A DNA stretch of 64,000 bases from Phycisphaerae bacterium. Lineage in GTDB: Bacteria > Planctomycetota > Phycisphaerae > UBA1845 > Fen-1342. Position numbers and translations under genes: made by a program. Shown here in pieces: positions 17,477-27,066 of this stretch. A model generated the notes under the pieces. It was not told the origin of the DNA, searched no databases, and saw only the letters and a list, made by a program, of their open reading frames with translations. The stretch covers positions 62,001-126,000 of the forward strand of contig JANQFV010000003.1 in NCBI GenBank assembly GCA_028277645.1, read 5' to 3'. Positions within the stretch are counted from its first letter, which is position 1. Each line of letters opens with the position of its first letter.

Positions 17477-19165
17477 CTACCCGCTGGTTGCGGCACAGCG
17501 CTCGGCCGCACGGCCCTTGCCGTGGACGCGACGATAAACTGTCAGGCCACCAGCGAGATTCTTGCAGGGCAGGCCCTTCTGACGAAGCAGTCGGCAGGCG
17601 AAATACGAGCGTTGCCCGACGGCACAGTATACCGCAATGGGCTTGTTCCGGGGAATCTCCTGCCAGCGCTCGCGCAGCTCCGGCAGCGGAATCAACAGGC
17701 TACCAGGCAGATGATCCGCCGCGTGCTCCGCCGGACTGCGTACATCCAGCACCGTCCATTTCGTCAGGTCATCCGGGCCGAGTGCCTCGGCGTAGACCAT
17801 TTCATTGTCGCCGCGCAGTACGTTGGCCGCGACGAATCCGGCCATGTTGAGCGGATCCTTGGCGGCGCCGTACTGCGGCGCGTAGGCCAACTCAAGCTCT
17901 TCCAGATCATAGACCGTCAGGCCGGCCTGGATGGCTACGGAGAGCACATCGATGCGTTTGTCCACGCCGGCACCGCCGACGATCTGCGCGCCGAGGATGC
18001 GACCATCGTCGGGCGTGAAGAGCAGTTTCATCGAAAGGCGTTCGGCACCCGGAAAGTAGCCGACGTGACTCGCCCCTTCGATATAGATTTTCTGGAACGG
18101 CCGGTCCACCGCTGTGAGCGCCCGCTCAGATACCCCCGTAGTGGCACACGTCAGGTCGAAGACACGAACGACGCTCGTGCCCTGCACGCCACGGAACTGC
18201 GAGTCGCGACCACAGATGTGATCGATCGCGATGCGGGCCTGCCGATTCGCCGGACCGGCCAGCGGGACATAGGCAGGCTGGTCCAACACTGCATCGCGCA
18301 CTTGGACCGCGTCACCGACGGCGTAGACATCGGCAACGCTGGTACGCATGTGTTCGTCGACGACGATCGCGCCGCGCTCGGACAGTTCCAGTCCGGCATC
18401 ACGAGCCAGGTTGGACTCGGGGCGTACGCCCGCCGCCAGGATCACCAGATCTACTTCGAGCTGGGTGCCACTGCGCAACCGTACCCCGACGCATCCTTTG
18501 ACATCCTCAAACGCTTCAACGCTGTCGGCTAGGTTCAGCCGCACGGCGTTTCGTTTCAGTTCTCGCTCGATCAGCACGGCCATCTCGGAATCGAGCGGGG
18601 GCATGATCTGCGGCAGGAACTCGACCAGGGTCACGCCCATGCTTCGCCGCCGCAGGTTCTCGGACATCTCCAGCCCGATGAATCCGCCGCCCACCACGAG
18701 CGCCGATTTCACGTCGCCATCCACTATGCCCTTGATGCGATCGACGTCCGGGATGTTCCGGAGTGTCAGAATCCGTGGATGGTCCACGCCCGGGATGGGC
18801 GGCCGGACCGGCTCCGCGCCGGGCGAGAGCAGCAGGTGCGTGTACGACTCCTCGTACTCACGGCCGTCGTGCAAATCCCGCGCGCGAACCGTGTGCCGGT
18901 CAACATCGATCGCGATGACCTCTTGTTGCGTGCGGATGTCGAGACGGTAGCGTGCAGTCAACCGCTCGGGCGTTTGCAGGACGAGCGCCGCGCGGCGCTC
19001 GATCTCGCCGCCGATGTGATACGGCAGTCCGCAGTTGGCGAACGAGACGAACACACCGCGCTCAAAGACGATGATCTCGGCGTCCTCGTCGAGCCGACGA
19101 GCGCGGGCGGCGGCCGTCGCCCCGCCGGCCACGCCCCCCACAATGACAATCCTGCGCGTTGCCAA
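17477..19165 (-). CDS. CoA-disulfide reductase-like flavoprotein fused to rhodanese domain
   Basis: 562 residues from a TTG start at 19165, chosen because [11 protein letters not shown] puts the FAD-binding strand at the very N-terminus and an AGGGG SD lies just upstream; the frame is open further 5'. The FAD motif is [15 protein letters not shown], the redox cysteine is in [13 protein letters not shown] (Cys45), and the NAD(P)H motif is [15 protein letters not shown]. The C-terminal 100 residues form a rhodanese domain with active loop YCAVGQRS. Such CoADR-rhodanese fusions are a known class that reduces CoA disulfides, persulfides or polysulfide. This points to sulfur or thiol redox balance; the true substrate is unknown. 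Confidence 0.88.
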   Translation of the reverse strand: MATRRIVIVGGVAGGATAAARARRLDEDAEIIVFERGVFVSFANCGLPYHIGGEIERRAALVLQTPERLTARYRLDIRTQQEVIAIDVDRHTVRARDLHDGREYEESYTHLLLSPGAEPVRPPIPGVDHPRILTLRNIPDVDRIKGIVDGDVKSALVVGGGFIGLEMSENLRRRSMGVTLVEFLPQIMPPLDSEMAVLIERELKRNAVRLNLADSVEAFEDVKGCVGVRLRSGTQLEVDLVILAAGVRPESNLARDAGLELSERGAIVVDEHMRTSVADVYAVGDAVQVRDAVLDQPAYVPLAGPANRQARIAIDHICGRDSQFRGVQGTSVVRVFDLTCATTGVSERALTAVDRPFQKIYIEGASHVGYFPGAERLSMKLLFTPDDGRILGAQIVGGAGVDKRIDVLSVAIQAGLTVYDLEELELAYAPQYGAAKDPLNMAGFVAANVLRGDNEMVYAEALGPDDLTKWTVLDVRSPAEHAADHLPGSLLIPLPELRERWQEIPRNKPIAVYCAVGQRSYFACRLLRQKGLPCKNLAGGLTVYRRVHGKGRAAERCAATSG

Positions 19166-19315
19166 GTTCTCAGTTCCCCTTCGCTCTGTACGTGCATGCG
19201 TTGCGAGGGCCCCGTCGTGTCCGTAGCACCGGCCGACGGGCTGTCTCCGTTGCGCAACACACCCGGGCAAATGACCATGTGATCCCAGGCCCGTACGGCA
19301 GTGCGCAGCGTGGAG

Positions 19316-20392
19316 TTAGTTGGGGGGCAGGTCCGGGGGCTCGTTCGGCTCCCCGTCGTCCGGCTCCAGTGACTCGCCCATGTCTTCCGGCGGCGCATCC
19401 TCATCGTCCGGAGCGTCGTTGGGATCACCCTCGTCAGGTTCCTCCGGCTCAGGAACGGGTTCCGGCTCCAACTCCGGTTCGGACTGAGGGGCGGCCGGTG
19501 GTTCCTGCTGTTCCGGCGGCGGCGGGATCTCGCCCCGCGGGCGCGGCGTGGGACGCTGCACTGGAGGACGAATTGACGTCGCGGGGCGCGATGTCGCCGC
19601 CGCCCCATCAGCGCCGAGACGATACGCGCGGGTGATCATCGGCGGACGCAGCGGTTGCGAGCTCTCCGGCCGCTCCACGTTCGGACTCTGACGGCGGGCC
19701 TTCATGTAAAGCCGCTGCAGGTCCGGCGGGACGCGCGTACGAACGTCCGCGACACGATCAATGACGCCCATGCCTTCAACAACGCGCCCGAAAACGCAGT
19801 AACCCCATCCGTCGTGGCCGGGGTGGTCCAGCTTGGGGTTGTCCGCAAGATTGATGAAGAACTGGGCAGTCGCAGAATGGGGATCGGCGGCACGTGCGGC
19901 GGCCAGTGTGCCGCGCTCATGCTTCAAACCGTTCTTCGCTTCGTTGCGCACCGGCGGGTGCAAACCGTCCGTCTTGGGACTCGCGAGGCTCTTATAGGCC
20001 CCACCCTGCGCGAGATAGCCATCGATGACACGGTGGAAGATCGTGCGGTCGTAGAAGCCGTCGTCGACGTAGCGCAGGAAGTTGTTGACCGTGCCGGGCG
20101 CTCTGGCCGGATAGAGCTCGAAGACGATCTTGCCCCAGGATTGCCCGCCATAACCCACGTCGAAGGCGATCCTGGGACTGTCCGCAACCGGCTGTTCGGA
20201 CACTTCCGTCGGCTGGGACGTCGCTCCCTCGGCGGCTTCCGCGACCTGCGGCCCCGGCACAGCAGCGGCCGGGGCAGCCTCCTGCGGCGGCGGCTTCTGT
20301 GACACCTCGTCGGCCTGCCCGTAGACAACCGTCGCCAGCCCGGCGACGACCACGGCGGAAAGCACACGCCTGATCAGTGGTTCGCGTATCAT
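19316..20392 (-). CDS. Exported cyclophilin-type peptidyl-prolyl isomerase with acidic tail
   Basis: 358 residues. The start at 20392 (MIREPLIRRVLSAVVV) gives a signal peptide ending near VVYGQA. The cyclophilin domain covers roughly 75-245, with the catalytic FHRVIDGYLAQGG (His-Arg) and [13 protein letters not shown]. About 110 residues after it are low-complexity, Pro-rich and strongly acidic (repeated EPEP, DEGD, DDED), perhaps an extended linker or calcium-binding tail. It lies 94 bp downstream of the cyclophilin-FKBP gene, so two foldases are made together, probably for periplasmic or envelope proteins. Confidence 0.88.
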   Translation of the reverse strand: MIREPLIRRVLSAVVVAGLATVVYGQADEVSQKPPPQEAAPAAAVPGPQVAEAAEGATSQPTEVSEQPVADSPRIAFDVGYGGQSWGKIVFELYPARAPGTVNNFLRYVDDGFYDRTIFHRVIDGYLAQGGAYKSLASPKTDGLHPPVRNEAKNGLKHERGTLAAARAADPHSATAQFFINLADNPKLDHPGHDGWGYCVFGRVVEGMGVIDRVADVRTRVPPDLQRLYMKARRQSPNVERPESSQPLRPPMITRAYRLGADGAAATSRPATSIRPPVQRPTPRPRGEIPPPPEQQEPPAAPQSEPELEPEPVPEPEEPDEGDPNDAPDDEDAPPEDMGESLEPDDGEPNEPPDLPPN

Positions 20393-20486
20393 CTCCACCT
20401 CGAAGAATGGCAACGGCGGGCGCAGCGACCGCGCCAACCCGTTATACGATCGGCCGCAGGCCCGGTCGCAATCGGGCACCTGATTC

Positions 20487-21680
20487 CTACGGATTCTGTT
20501 CCGTTTCGTTGATACCGAGCAGTTCGACGTCGAAGACGAGCGGCGCCCGCGGGGGAATCCGCGGCGGACGGCCACGCTCGCCGTAAGCCAACTCCCACGG
20601 AATCACGAACTTACACTTCTGGCCAACGACCATCAGGCCGAGGCCCTCGGTCCAGCCCTTGATCACGCGGTTGAGCGGGAACGATGCGGGTTGGCCGCGG
20701 TCGACCGAGCTGTCGAACTTCGTGCCATCGAGCAACCAACCGGTGTAGTGTACCCGCACCATGTCGGTCGGCGCGGGATTCACGTCGCCGGTGCCTTCCT
20801 GAAGCGTGACGTACATCAGACCGGAGTCGGTCTTGTCGAACTTGGCGCCGAGCTCCTGCTCCACGTTCGCGACGTATGCTTCGAGCTCGCGCTGCGGGCC
20901 GTGCTTGATATCATCCAGCTTCTTCTTGGCCGCGGCGTTCAGCGCGCCACAAAGCTGCTCCGTCTGCTTGTCGCGGTCGCCGATCTCGGCCAAGCCGGGC
21001 TCATCGCCGGCTTCGATGGCCGTCTTGCACCCCTTGTAGTCCGGCTCGAGCACGAGCTTCACCGACTCGATCACGATCGGCGTCTCCGGTACGACGGCAC
21101 CCATGCCAAGTTGGGGGTCGTCCTTCAGAGCCGTGTTCCGGATCTTCTCGACGGTGTCCATACCGGCGACCACCTTGCCAAACACGGCATAGCCCGAGCG
21201 TGGCCCACCGCCATTGAGATGGGCGTTGTTGACCACGTTGATGAAGAACTGCGCCGTAGCGGAGTGGGGGTCACCGGTGCGCGCCATCGCGACGGAGCCG
21301 CGGGCATTGGTGAGTCCGTTGTCGGATTCGTTGCGGATCGGCGGACGCAGTCCCTCGCTCTTCCGCTCCATGTCGGGTGTGAACCCGCCGCCCTGGACCA
21401 TGAAGTTGCTGACGACGCGATGGAAGATCGTGCCGTCGTAGAAGCCAGCCTGGACGTACTGCACGAAGTTGTCCACCGTCAGCGGCGCTCGATCGGGGTC
21501 GAGCTCCAGCAGAATGTCGCCCAACGTCGTGCTCATCAGTACGTACACGGACCCCACCTTTGTGCTCGCAGTAGTTTCGTCGCCCTCATCCTCGGCCACG
21601 GCAGCCGCGGTTCCCAACGCAAGTGTGGCAGCCAGCGCAAACGCGGCGGCTCCAACCGGAAATCGACTCGTGTGTTTCAT
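20487..21680 (-). CDS. Cyclophilin-FKBP dual-domain peptidyl-prolyl isomerase, exported
   Basis: 397 residues from ATG 21680, preceded by SD AGGTG. A signal peptide ends near TAAAVAED. The first domain (about 40-210) is a cyclophilin with [15 protein letters not shown] and [14 protein letters not shown] helical linker of about 75 residues follows ([18 protein letters not shown]). The C-terminal domain (about 290-392) is FKBP type, with [31 protein letters not shown] and ELAYGERG. Fusions of the two immunophilin families have been described in a few microbes but are uncommon. It probably helps fold envelope proteins. A second cyclophilin gene follows. Confidence 0.9.
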   Translation of the reverse strand: MKHTSRFPVGAAAFALAATLALGTAAAVAEDEGDETTASTKVGSVYVLMSTTLGDILLELDPDRAPLTVDNFVQYVQAGFYDGTIFHRVVSNFMVQGGGFTPDMERKSEGLRPPIRNESDNGLTNARGSVAMARTGDPHSATAQFFINVVNNAHLNGGGPRSGYAVFGKVVAGMDTVEKIRNTALKDDPQLGMGAVVPETPIVIESVKLVLEPDYKGCKTAIEAGDEPGLAEIGDRDKQTEQLCGALNAAAKKKLDDIKHGPQRELEAYVANVEQELGAKFDKTDSGLMYVTLQEGTGDVNPAPTDMVRVHYTGWLLDGTKFDSSVDRGQPASFPLNRVIKGWTEGLGLMVVGQKCKFVIPWELAYGERGRPPRIPPRAPLVFDVELLGINETEQNP

Positions 21681-21771
21681 GCTTGACACCTGGTTCGTGT
21701 TCAATGGTCCTGGTGGAATCCGGGTGCGAGTGCATGCCCATCGGGACTGCAATCGCACGACAAAGGGGAGT

Positions 21772-22203
21772 CTAGTCGAGCGGCGAATCATCCGCCACAC
21801 CCAGCAACATGCCCCGCAGATCGTCGGGTAACGTCGTGGGACGGCCGTCGCGCCCGACCAGTACGAGCGTAGAGCGTCCCTCGGTCAGCAGCTTGCCCGA
21901 TCGCGTTATCTCATAGGAATGGTCGACCCGCACGGGCGTTAGACGCTCGGTTGTCGTCTTTAGTGTAACGACGTCGTCGTAACGAATGGGGGCGCGGAAC
22001 TGCACATCGACCTTCGCGACGACATAGAACAGCCCGCGCTCCTCCAGATCGCGATATCGGACGCCACACGCTCGCAGCAACTCCGTGCGGCCCTGCTCGA
22101 AATAGACCAAGTACTGGGCGTGGTGCAGGTAGCCCATCGCGTCGGTTTCGGCGTAGCGCACCCGAATGTCGACCGTAGTGCTGCGGACCGGCTTGATCAT
22201 CAC
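21772..22203 (-). CDS. YbgC-like acyl-CoA thioesterase (4-hydroxybenzoyl-CoA thioesterase fold)
   Basis: 143 residues. Hot-dog-fold thioesterases hydrolyse acyl-Co[21 protein letters not shown] near the N-terminus holds the family catalytic aspartate (Asp21), and [14 protein letters not shown] and [12 protein letters not shown] are typical of the group. In proteobacteria YbgC accompanies tol-pal, but no tol gene is nearby. An AGGTG SD is present. Substrate chain length cannot be told. Confidence 0.88.
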   Translation of the reverse strand: MMIKPVRSTTVDIRVRYAETDAMGYLHHAQYLVYFEQGRTELLRACGVRYRDLEERGLFYVVAKVDVQFRAPIRYDDVVTLKTTTERLTPVRVDHSYEITRSGKLLTEGRSTLVLVGRDGRPTTLPDDLRGMLLGVADDSPLD

Positions 22204-22229
22204 GTCACCTGGGGAACATGAAGGATGGA

Positions 22230-23075
22230 TTAACGGCCTTCGTACAGGCGCGTGCCGAGCAGGTCGTCCAGGGCCGTCTCGCCCAGAATCTTCTGCACCG
22301 TCTGCTCGACGTCGTACTCAACGCGCACAAACTCGACGCGCTCGACGCTGCTGCGCAGCGCCATGTCGACTAGGCTTTCGGTGCCGTGTTTCGCCGCATC
22401 CGGGCGCTTGTGGACGATGACGTAGCTGGCGCGGGTGTCGCGGTCGCGCGGCTGACCGACACTACCGACGTTGACAATCACGCGCTCGTCCTCGACCTCG
22501 TAGAACGGCGAGTCCAGCAGTTCGTTCGGAGGGTCAAAATACGGATCGTCGAGGAACACGCCAGGCTGATGCGTGTGGCCGACGAAACAGATCCGGGCGT
22601 CCAGGCGCTCGAAGTTGGCGATAACCTTTTGCGGGTTGGTGAACACGTCTTCGGGGAAAATGTACTCGTTCAACGGCCGGCGCGGCGATGCGTGCAGATA
22701 AACGATGTCGCCTTCTTTCACGCGCACCGGCAGTTCGCCCAAGAACTTCCAGCGCGCGTTCCGCGTATCGACGTCTGTCTCCAGCTCGAGCTGCTCACGC
22801 GTCCAGTAGCAGGCCCGCTCGGCGGGGAGATTGAAGTTCGTCGGCTCGTACAACACGGCGTGGTCGTGGTTGCCCATGAGCGTGATGCGACAGCGTGTAC
22901 GAACCAGATCGAGCACCTCCAGCGGATTGGCGCCGTAGCCGGTGAGGTCGCCCAGGCAGACGATCTCCTTGATCCCCCGCGCGTCGATATCCTCGAACAC
23001 AGCGCGCAGTGCCTCGATGTTCGAGTGGATGTCGGAGACAATCGCGAACTGGTTTTCGCCGTTCTGGCTGCTCAT
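22230..23075 (-). CDS. Metallophosphoesterase (calcineurin-like)
   Basis: 281 residues, cytoplasmic. It has the five metal-binding blocks of the family in order: IVSDIHSN (Asp15, His17), VCLGDLTGYGANP, LMGNHDHAV, YLHASPRRPL and CFVGHTHQPGVF. These dimetal enzymes cut phosphomono- or diesters. The wider set includes YfcE-type and diadenosine-polyphosphate hydrolases, so the substrate is open. It overlaps the preceding Trm112-like gene by 4 bp (ATGA), which implies translational coupling. Confidence 0.88.
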   Translation of the reverse strand: MSSQNGENQFAIVSDIHSNIEALRAVFEDIDARGIKEIVCLGDLTGYGANPLEVLDLVRTRCRITLMGNHDHAVLYEPTNFNLPAERACYWTREQLELETDVDTRNARWKFLGELPVRVKEGDIVYLHASPRRPLNEYIFPEDVFTNPQKVIANFERLDARICFVGHTHQPGVFLDDPYFDPPNELLDSPFYEVEDERVIVNVGSVGQPRDRDTRASYVIVHKRPDAAKHGTESLVDMALRSSVERVEFVRVEYDVEQTVQKILGETALDDLLGTRLYEGR

Positions 23076-23263
23076 GGCGTGTCAGCAGGCCTCTCCGGTG
23101 GCAACGCCTCCTCGGGGATCAGCACGGGCCAGCGCTCGTCCGCCGGGTAGCGCAACCCGCAACGCTGGCAAACCAGGTACGGCTCACGCAGGTCCAACGG
23201 GGCATGACACTCTGGCACCGGACAGACCAGCAGCGCGAGAAGTTCAGGCCCCAACCCAGGCAT
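23072..23263 (-). CDS. Trm112/UPF0434-like small zinc-ribbon protein
   Basis: 63 residues. LLALLVCPVPECHAPLDL and YLVCQRCGLRYPADERWPVLIPEEA match the UPF0434/Trm112 pattern of four cysteines plus a YP-DGxPVLLPEEA-like end. Eukaryotic Trm112 activates methyltransferases that act on translation components; bacterial UPF0434 roles are less certain. The first cysteine pair is CPVPEC rather than the usual CPxC. Its stop overlaps the phosphoesterase start. Confidence 0.8.
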   Translation of the reverse strand: MPGLGPELLALLVCPVPECHAPLDLREPYLVCQRCGLRYPADERWPVLIPEEALPPERPADTP

Positions 23264-23416
23264 TCGCTCATTCCTGCTTCAGATACCACGTTGCGGAACG
23301 GCGACAGGATAGAACGCCCGCGCTCCGAATTCAATCCGGCGACCCAGCAATTACCAATTCCTACACGCCACAGCAGCGATGAGGCCCCCGCCCGCCGCAG
23401 AACGTCCGCGAGCGAT

Positions 23417-24235
23417 TCACTCGAGATCGAAGAATCCGTTGTCGTCGTCGGGGCCGAACCAGCCGACGTCGACAGCCGCAGGATCGCCCTCGTAGAGGCC
23501 GCTGGCCCAGGAGAACGTTCGCCGACGACGGTCCACATGGCCGTCACACCAGGCCACGTTGGCCCGGCCCAGATGGCGGAAGTGGATCGATGGATCCATG
23601 CGCGCGCCCCAGTGGACGTACTGCGGGTGAAACCGCGGCTCGGCGAAGCTGTATTCGATCACACCGTCCGCCACGCCGGCGAAGGCACTGTCCGCGAACA
23701 TCAACGTAGCCCCGGGCCGCCGGACACGCTGCGTCTGCACGCCGCCAAGATCCGTGACGAGGCGTACGGAGCCGTCGTCGCGCGGCGTCGTGATGCGACC
23801 GATGTAGGCGAGGTTGTAGCCGTAACCGCCGTTGCCGGCTTCAAATGCGCCAGTGCCGTGGACGACTTCGTGCCAATCGGGGCAGGCGCGAACGCGGTCC
23901 TCGTAGCCCAGGTACGGCGTCAGCGGTCCGTGGGTGGAATCGAACGGTTCACTGGCGTCGTCGCGCCGACCGTGCCAGCGGCTCAGATTCTGCGTGAACA
24001 TCCGCGCCGCGCCGGGGCAGTAGTGGCCGCGCTGCTCGACGGCGTAGGCCGTGTTCGCCAGCGCCAATTGCCGCACGTTCGACGCGCATACCGCCGCGCG
24101 CGCCTGCCGCCGCGCGCGCCCCAGGCTGGGCAACAGGATGCTCAGCAGCAGTGCGATGATCGCGATGACGACCAGCAATTCTACAAGTGTGAATGCGTCG
24201 CGGCGCGCGACGCCGCGGTTGTGAGCTTGCATCAT
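23417..24235 (-). CDS. Pseudopilin-like protein with prepilin methylation signal and H-x9-DG motif
   Basis: 272 residues. [28 protein letters not shown] near residues 11-38 is a type IV prepilin/pseudopilin signal (cleavage after a short basic leader, then F-T-L-V-E). The C-terminal [17 protein letters not shown] fits the H-x9-DG pattern found in large families of planctomycete and Lentisphaerae pseudopilin-like proteins. It would be inserted in the inner membrane and may assemble in a type II-like system or remain a membrane-anchored binding domain. It is the third gene of the cobalamin-riboswitch operon and overlaps the second by 4 bp, so it is translationally coupled. Confidence 0.85.
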   Translation of the reverse strand: MMQAHNRGVARRDAFTLVELLVVIAIIALLLSILLPSLGRARRQARAAVCASNVRQLALANTAYAVEQRGHYCPGAARMFTQNLSRWHGRRDDASEPFDSTHGPLTPYLGYEDRVRACPDWHEVVHGTGAFEAGNGGYGYNLAYIGRITTPRDDGSVRLVTDLGGVQTQRVRRPGATLMFADSAFAGVADGVIEYSFAEPRFHPQYVHWGARMDPSIHFRHLGRANVAWCDGHVDRRRRTFSWASGLYEGDPAAVDVGWFGPDDDNGFFDLE

Positions 24236-25377
24236 GCGCCCTCACCTGTGAACTGCGACTGAAACGCGATGACGTCGTGCAGGTCGAGATCTTCGTCCTG
24301 ATCGAAGTCGAGCACGCGGCATGGTGCCGACGGAATGCTGTCGTCGGCGCCGCCATAGCACTGCTCGACCAGCAGCCAGTCATCCGCGTCGATGTCGCCG
24401 TCGTTCTCCGTGTCGCCGAAGGTTCCTTCGACGACGTCGGCAACGGCGTCGATTTCGGTGGAGAGTTCGCCCAGCGGCGGGTTAACGAACACATAGTCGA
24501 CCGCCGTGGTTATGCGAATGAAGTCAAAGCCGTCGAGTTTAGCCGGTAGCCAGGTGCTCGGGTCGATGGCCCAAGCGATGTCGAATGCGTCGCCGCCAGG
24601 CGCGCCGTCGGTAATCCCGACGACGAACGGGTTGTCCGGGCGAGTGTAGTAATCCGTCACGTCGTCGCCCGCGGGCAGCGCGTTGGTTGGCGAGAAGTCG
24701 GCGTAGCCCCAAATGCCCTCGTCCGTGGCGCCGGTGCCGAACGGATTCTCCACGACCTGCTGATCGAAGATCGCCGCCGGCAGGTGATACGTCGCCGTCG
24801 TCCACGTGCCCGACATGCCGGGCGGGATCCAATCCACCGTCGCCGGCGGAACGAGTGGCGGCCAGGTGTCGTCCGCCAGATTGTCGTCCCAGGTGTGGAT
24901 CTCGAATTGGCTTGGCGATTGCGCGATATGCGTGCCGGGGATCACGTACCACGGATTGTCGGCGAGGCCGTTGGCGTCGCTGTCGCGGCTGATTTCGATC
25001 ACGCCGCACTCGGCCCACCGGCGATTTGGATTGCCCGTCACCCAGAACGAATTGCCATAGACGATCGCGTCGAGACCGAACGGGTTCGCCGGATCGTCCA
25101 GCACCGTGTGATCAAACGCGAGGGTGATCGAGCCGCCGAAACCGCCGAGCGAGACAAGCGAGTCGTTGTTAGGCTGCGACGGCGTGTCGCCGTACGGCCA
25201 TCCAAGTGCGCGCGTCGCGTCCGAATAGAGCGGTTCGTTGACCCACTGGCCGGGTGCGGGATCAAACGACACCACGCTAGTCGCAAAGGGATTCTCGGGA
25301 TCGGCCCGGTCCGCCGGTACCGCGTGTGCGAACGCTGCGAGTGCCCCAAGAATCGCTACGAGTACTGCGTGCTTCAT
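24232..25377 (-). CDS. Secreted protein with C-terminal dockerin-type EF-hand loops, second gene of B12-riboswitch operon
   Basis: 381 residues from ATG 25377 ([19 protein letters not shown], a signal peptide); a longer frame exists but adds no signal. The main domain has [54 protein letters not shown] and [17 protein letters not shown] associate this set of motifs with 'cell surface protein' families of Bacteroidetes that occur in B12-uptake loci, but cannot check this here. The last 55 residues carry two calcium-loop-like segments, [13 protein letters not shown] and [13 protein letters not shown], as in type I dockerins. It probably acts at the cell surface, with calcium stabilising or attaching it. 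Role in cobalamin capture is inferred. Confidence 0.78.
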   Translation of the reverse strand: MKHAVLVAILGALAAFAHAVPADRADPENPFATSVVSFDPAPGQWVNEPLYSDATRALGWPYGDTPSQPNNDSLVSLGGFGGSITLAFDHTVLDDPANPFGLDAIVYGNSFWVTGNPNRRWAECGVIEISRDSDANGLADNPWYVIPGTHIAQSPSQFEIHTWDDNLADDTWPPLVPPATVDWIPPGMSGTWTTATYHLPAAIFDQQVVENPFGTGATDEGIWGYADFSPTNALPAGDDVTDYYTRPDNPFVVGITDGAPGGDAFDIAWAIDPSTWLPAKLDGFDFIRITTAVDYVFVNPPLGELSTEIDAVADVVEGTFGDTENDGDIDADDWLLVEQCYGGADDSIPSAPCRVLDFDQDEDLDLHDVIAFQSQFTGEGA

Positions 25378-25471
25378 GTACCCACCAATGGCTCCGAGGG
25401 TCGCGGCGGCGGACACAATTGCGAGCAACCATGCCCGCCGCCGCTCTTCCCATCCGGAGTGCACCGACAAC

Positions 25472-26506
25472 CTAGCGCCGCCGCAAGAATGGCAGCGCGA
25501 GAATCAGCAGACCAAAAGCAGTCGGCTCCGGCACGACGCGATAAATCACCGCCTCGCCGCCGGACGCCCAGTCGTCTTTGGCCATGAAATACACCGCGCC
25601 GTCGTCGTAGTAGAAGTCCGTCGCCACGGTCGTCCCAGCCCCGCTGAGCGTGCCCAGCAATTCCGACGAACCATCGCTGAGATCGAAGGCGAATGGGTCG
25701 GTACCGGTGAACGTCGCGTTGTACTGCGAGCCGAACAGCAGCGTGCCGTCGCTCTCCATCACCGCTGACGCGTTGCCGGGTACGAGATACGAATTGGCGG
25801 CGTCACCGGGCGCGTACGCAGCGGACGTTCCAGCGAGACGGTCGGCGATCTGTGCGGCGGAGAACTCGTACATCAGTGAATTAAACGACCCGTCGACGGC
25901 TCCTCCGAAGAACGTACCATCGGGCGCAAAGCCCGATCCGCCGCTGTAAGTCGGCAGGTCGGCGAATTTCTGGTACTGATCGCTGTCATCGAAGTAGAAC
26001 GCGACGTTGGAGCCGCTCGTATCGGCACCGGTGCCGAAGACACCATTGCCGTTTGAACTGAGGCTGTAAACGTTCGCGCCCGCGTTTTCGTCGAGCAGGG
26101 TCTGCGTCTGCCAGGTTCCGCCGACGTTGGTCGTCTGGTACACGTTCGCAGCGCTACCGGCCAGGAAGCTCTGCACGTGGGCCCAGTAGACGGCGCCGTT
26201 GGCCACGGTGATCGCGTCGGGGAAGTAGGCGTCGGTCGCATACGCGGCCGAGCGTGCAATCTCCGTAGGCACGCCGTCATCGATTACGTGTACGACGTTC
26301 TGGAACTGCCCGGCCCCAATCGACTCTGCGCCGTAAACGTACAACTGCCCGCCGTCGACCGCGAAATGCGCCGCATTCCCCCCCGACCAGACGGCAGTGG
26401 CGCTGTACCCCGCCGCCGGCGTGAACGTCAGACTTCCCAGGGTGGGCGGTGTGCCCACGGTCAGAATCATGGCCAATAGCGCTCCCTGCACACTCCTGCA
26501 TCGCAT
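25472..26506 (-). CDS. PEP-CTERM surface protein, first gene of B12-riboswitch operon
   Basis: 344 residues from ATG 26506, with a strong SD (GGAGGAG). The N-terminus is a signal peptide (SVQGALLAMILTVG). The C-terminus ends VVPEPTAFGLLILALPFLRRR: a VPEP motif, hydrophobic stretch and basic end, the exosortase sorting signal. The body is Gly/Ala/Asp-rich with repeated short beta segments (FAVDGGQLYVYG, ITVANGAVYWAHV, SNGNGVFGTGA, DGTLLFGSQYN, YYDDGAVYFMAKD), suggesting a beta-propeller. It is the first gene downstream of the cobalamin riboswitch; ligand binding, perhaps of a corrinoid, is inferred by position and by analogy with the beta-propeller protein BtuG. Confidence 0.82.
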   Translation of the reverse strand: MRCRSVQGALLAMILTVGTPPTLGSLTFTPAAGYSATAVWSGGNAAHFAVDGGQLYVYGAESIGAGQFQNVVHVIDDGVPTEIARSAAYATDAYFPDAITVANGAVYWAHVQSFLAGSAANVYQTTNVGGTWQTQTLLDENAGANVYSLSSNGNGVFGTGADTSGSNVAFYFDDSDQYQKFADLPTYSGGSGFAPDGTFFGGAVDGSFNSLMYEFSAAQIADRLAGTSAAYAPGDAANSYLVPGNASAVMESDGTLLFGSQYNATFTGTDPFAFDLSDGSSELLGTLSGAGTTVATDFYYDDGAVYFMAKDDWASGGEAVIYRVVPEPTAFGLLILALPFLRRR

Positions 26507-26776
26507 CGATCTTCTCCTCCAGCACAAATGCGTTTCCGACGCCTGGTCGAAAATGCCTCCGAGGAAGTGTGCAGCGTTGGAAAACGTCGGCAGCTGCCGT
26601 CGACCCCCGCAAAGCCTGTTACCCCGGCCCCCACGCGCGGACAGCGCGAATCGACTGCGCGCACTCGATTGCGTGAGTCTGGGAAAACCGCGGTGGTTTG
26701 AGCGGAGGGTTCTGCGAACGCAGAGGCAATCGCCTGCGTGACCATCGTGCCCTTCCCGCGAAGGCATTTCGACGAT

Positions 26777-26974
26777 CGGTCACCCTGGCAGGTCTTCTGA
26801 CTTCCGGGCGCGTCGCACGAGCGACACCTACTCACCACGCCTTCTCGACCGACGCCGTGCCGGCCAATGGCAACTGCGGCTTTCGTTCCCGGTCACAGCG
26901 GCGGGGCCGTCCCGGACTTTCACCGGGTTCCCTATTCTTCCGATCGCTCCGAGCAATCGGACACCAGTGACCAA
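26777..26974 (-). ncRNA. Cobalamin (adenosylcobalamin-type) riboswitch
   Basis: On the minus strand the conserved core is readable. The GGGAACCCGGTGAAAGTCC segment and GGGACGGCCCCGCCGCTGTGA lie at about 26891-26933, and the B12 box AAGTCAGAAGACCTGCC at 26787-26803 is nearly exact. The closing P1 stem pairs GGTCAC (26968-26973) with GTGACC (26778-26783). The element ends about 270 nt before the PEP-CTERM gene. Cobalamin binding normally lowers expression of the downstream genes. The expression platform (terminator or SD-sequestering) was not resolved; no T-run terminator is evident. Confidence 0.93.
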
Positions 26975-26979
26975 CGGGA

Positions 26980-27007
26980 AGCATAACACGTTCGCGCTAC
27001 GCGTCAA
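26980..27007 (-). promoter_or_regulatory. Promoter of the cobalamin riboswitch transcript
   Basis: On the minus strand TTGACG (27002-27007) and TATGCT (26980-26985) are separated by 16 nt. Transcription would begin near 26973, exactly at the 5' side of the riboswitch P1 stem, which supports both calls. Confidence 0.6.
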
Positions 27008-27054
27008 GCAAAATCGCCCGACGGCGTTGTCGCGTGCGCGCGAACGTCGTGCGG

Positions 27055-27060
27055 TATACT
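27055..27060 (+). promoter_or_regulatory. TATACT -10 box giving a probable leaderless msrC-like mRNA
   Basis: TATACT ends 6 nt before the ATG at 27067. There is no Shine-Dalgarno and no good -35 at normal spacing (TTGTCG is 22 nt upstream). Transcription should start at or beside the ATG. Confidence 0.5.
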
Positions 27061-27066
27061 GCGCAT

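Noticed and set aside
26507-26776. Possible rho-independent terminator as riboswitch expression platform
   Set aside because: Several weak stems are visible, but none is followed by a T-run, so no terminator was called.
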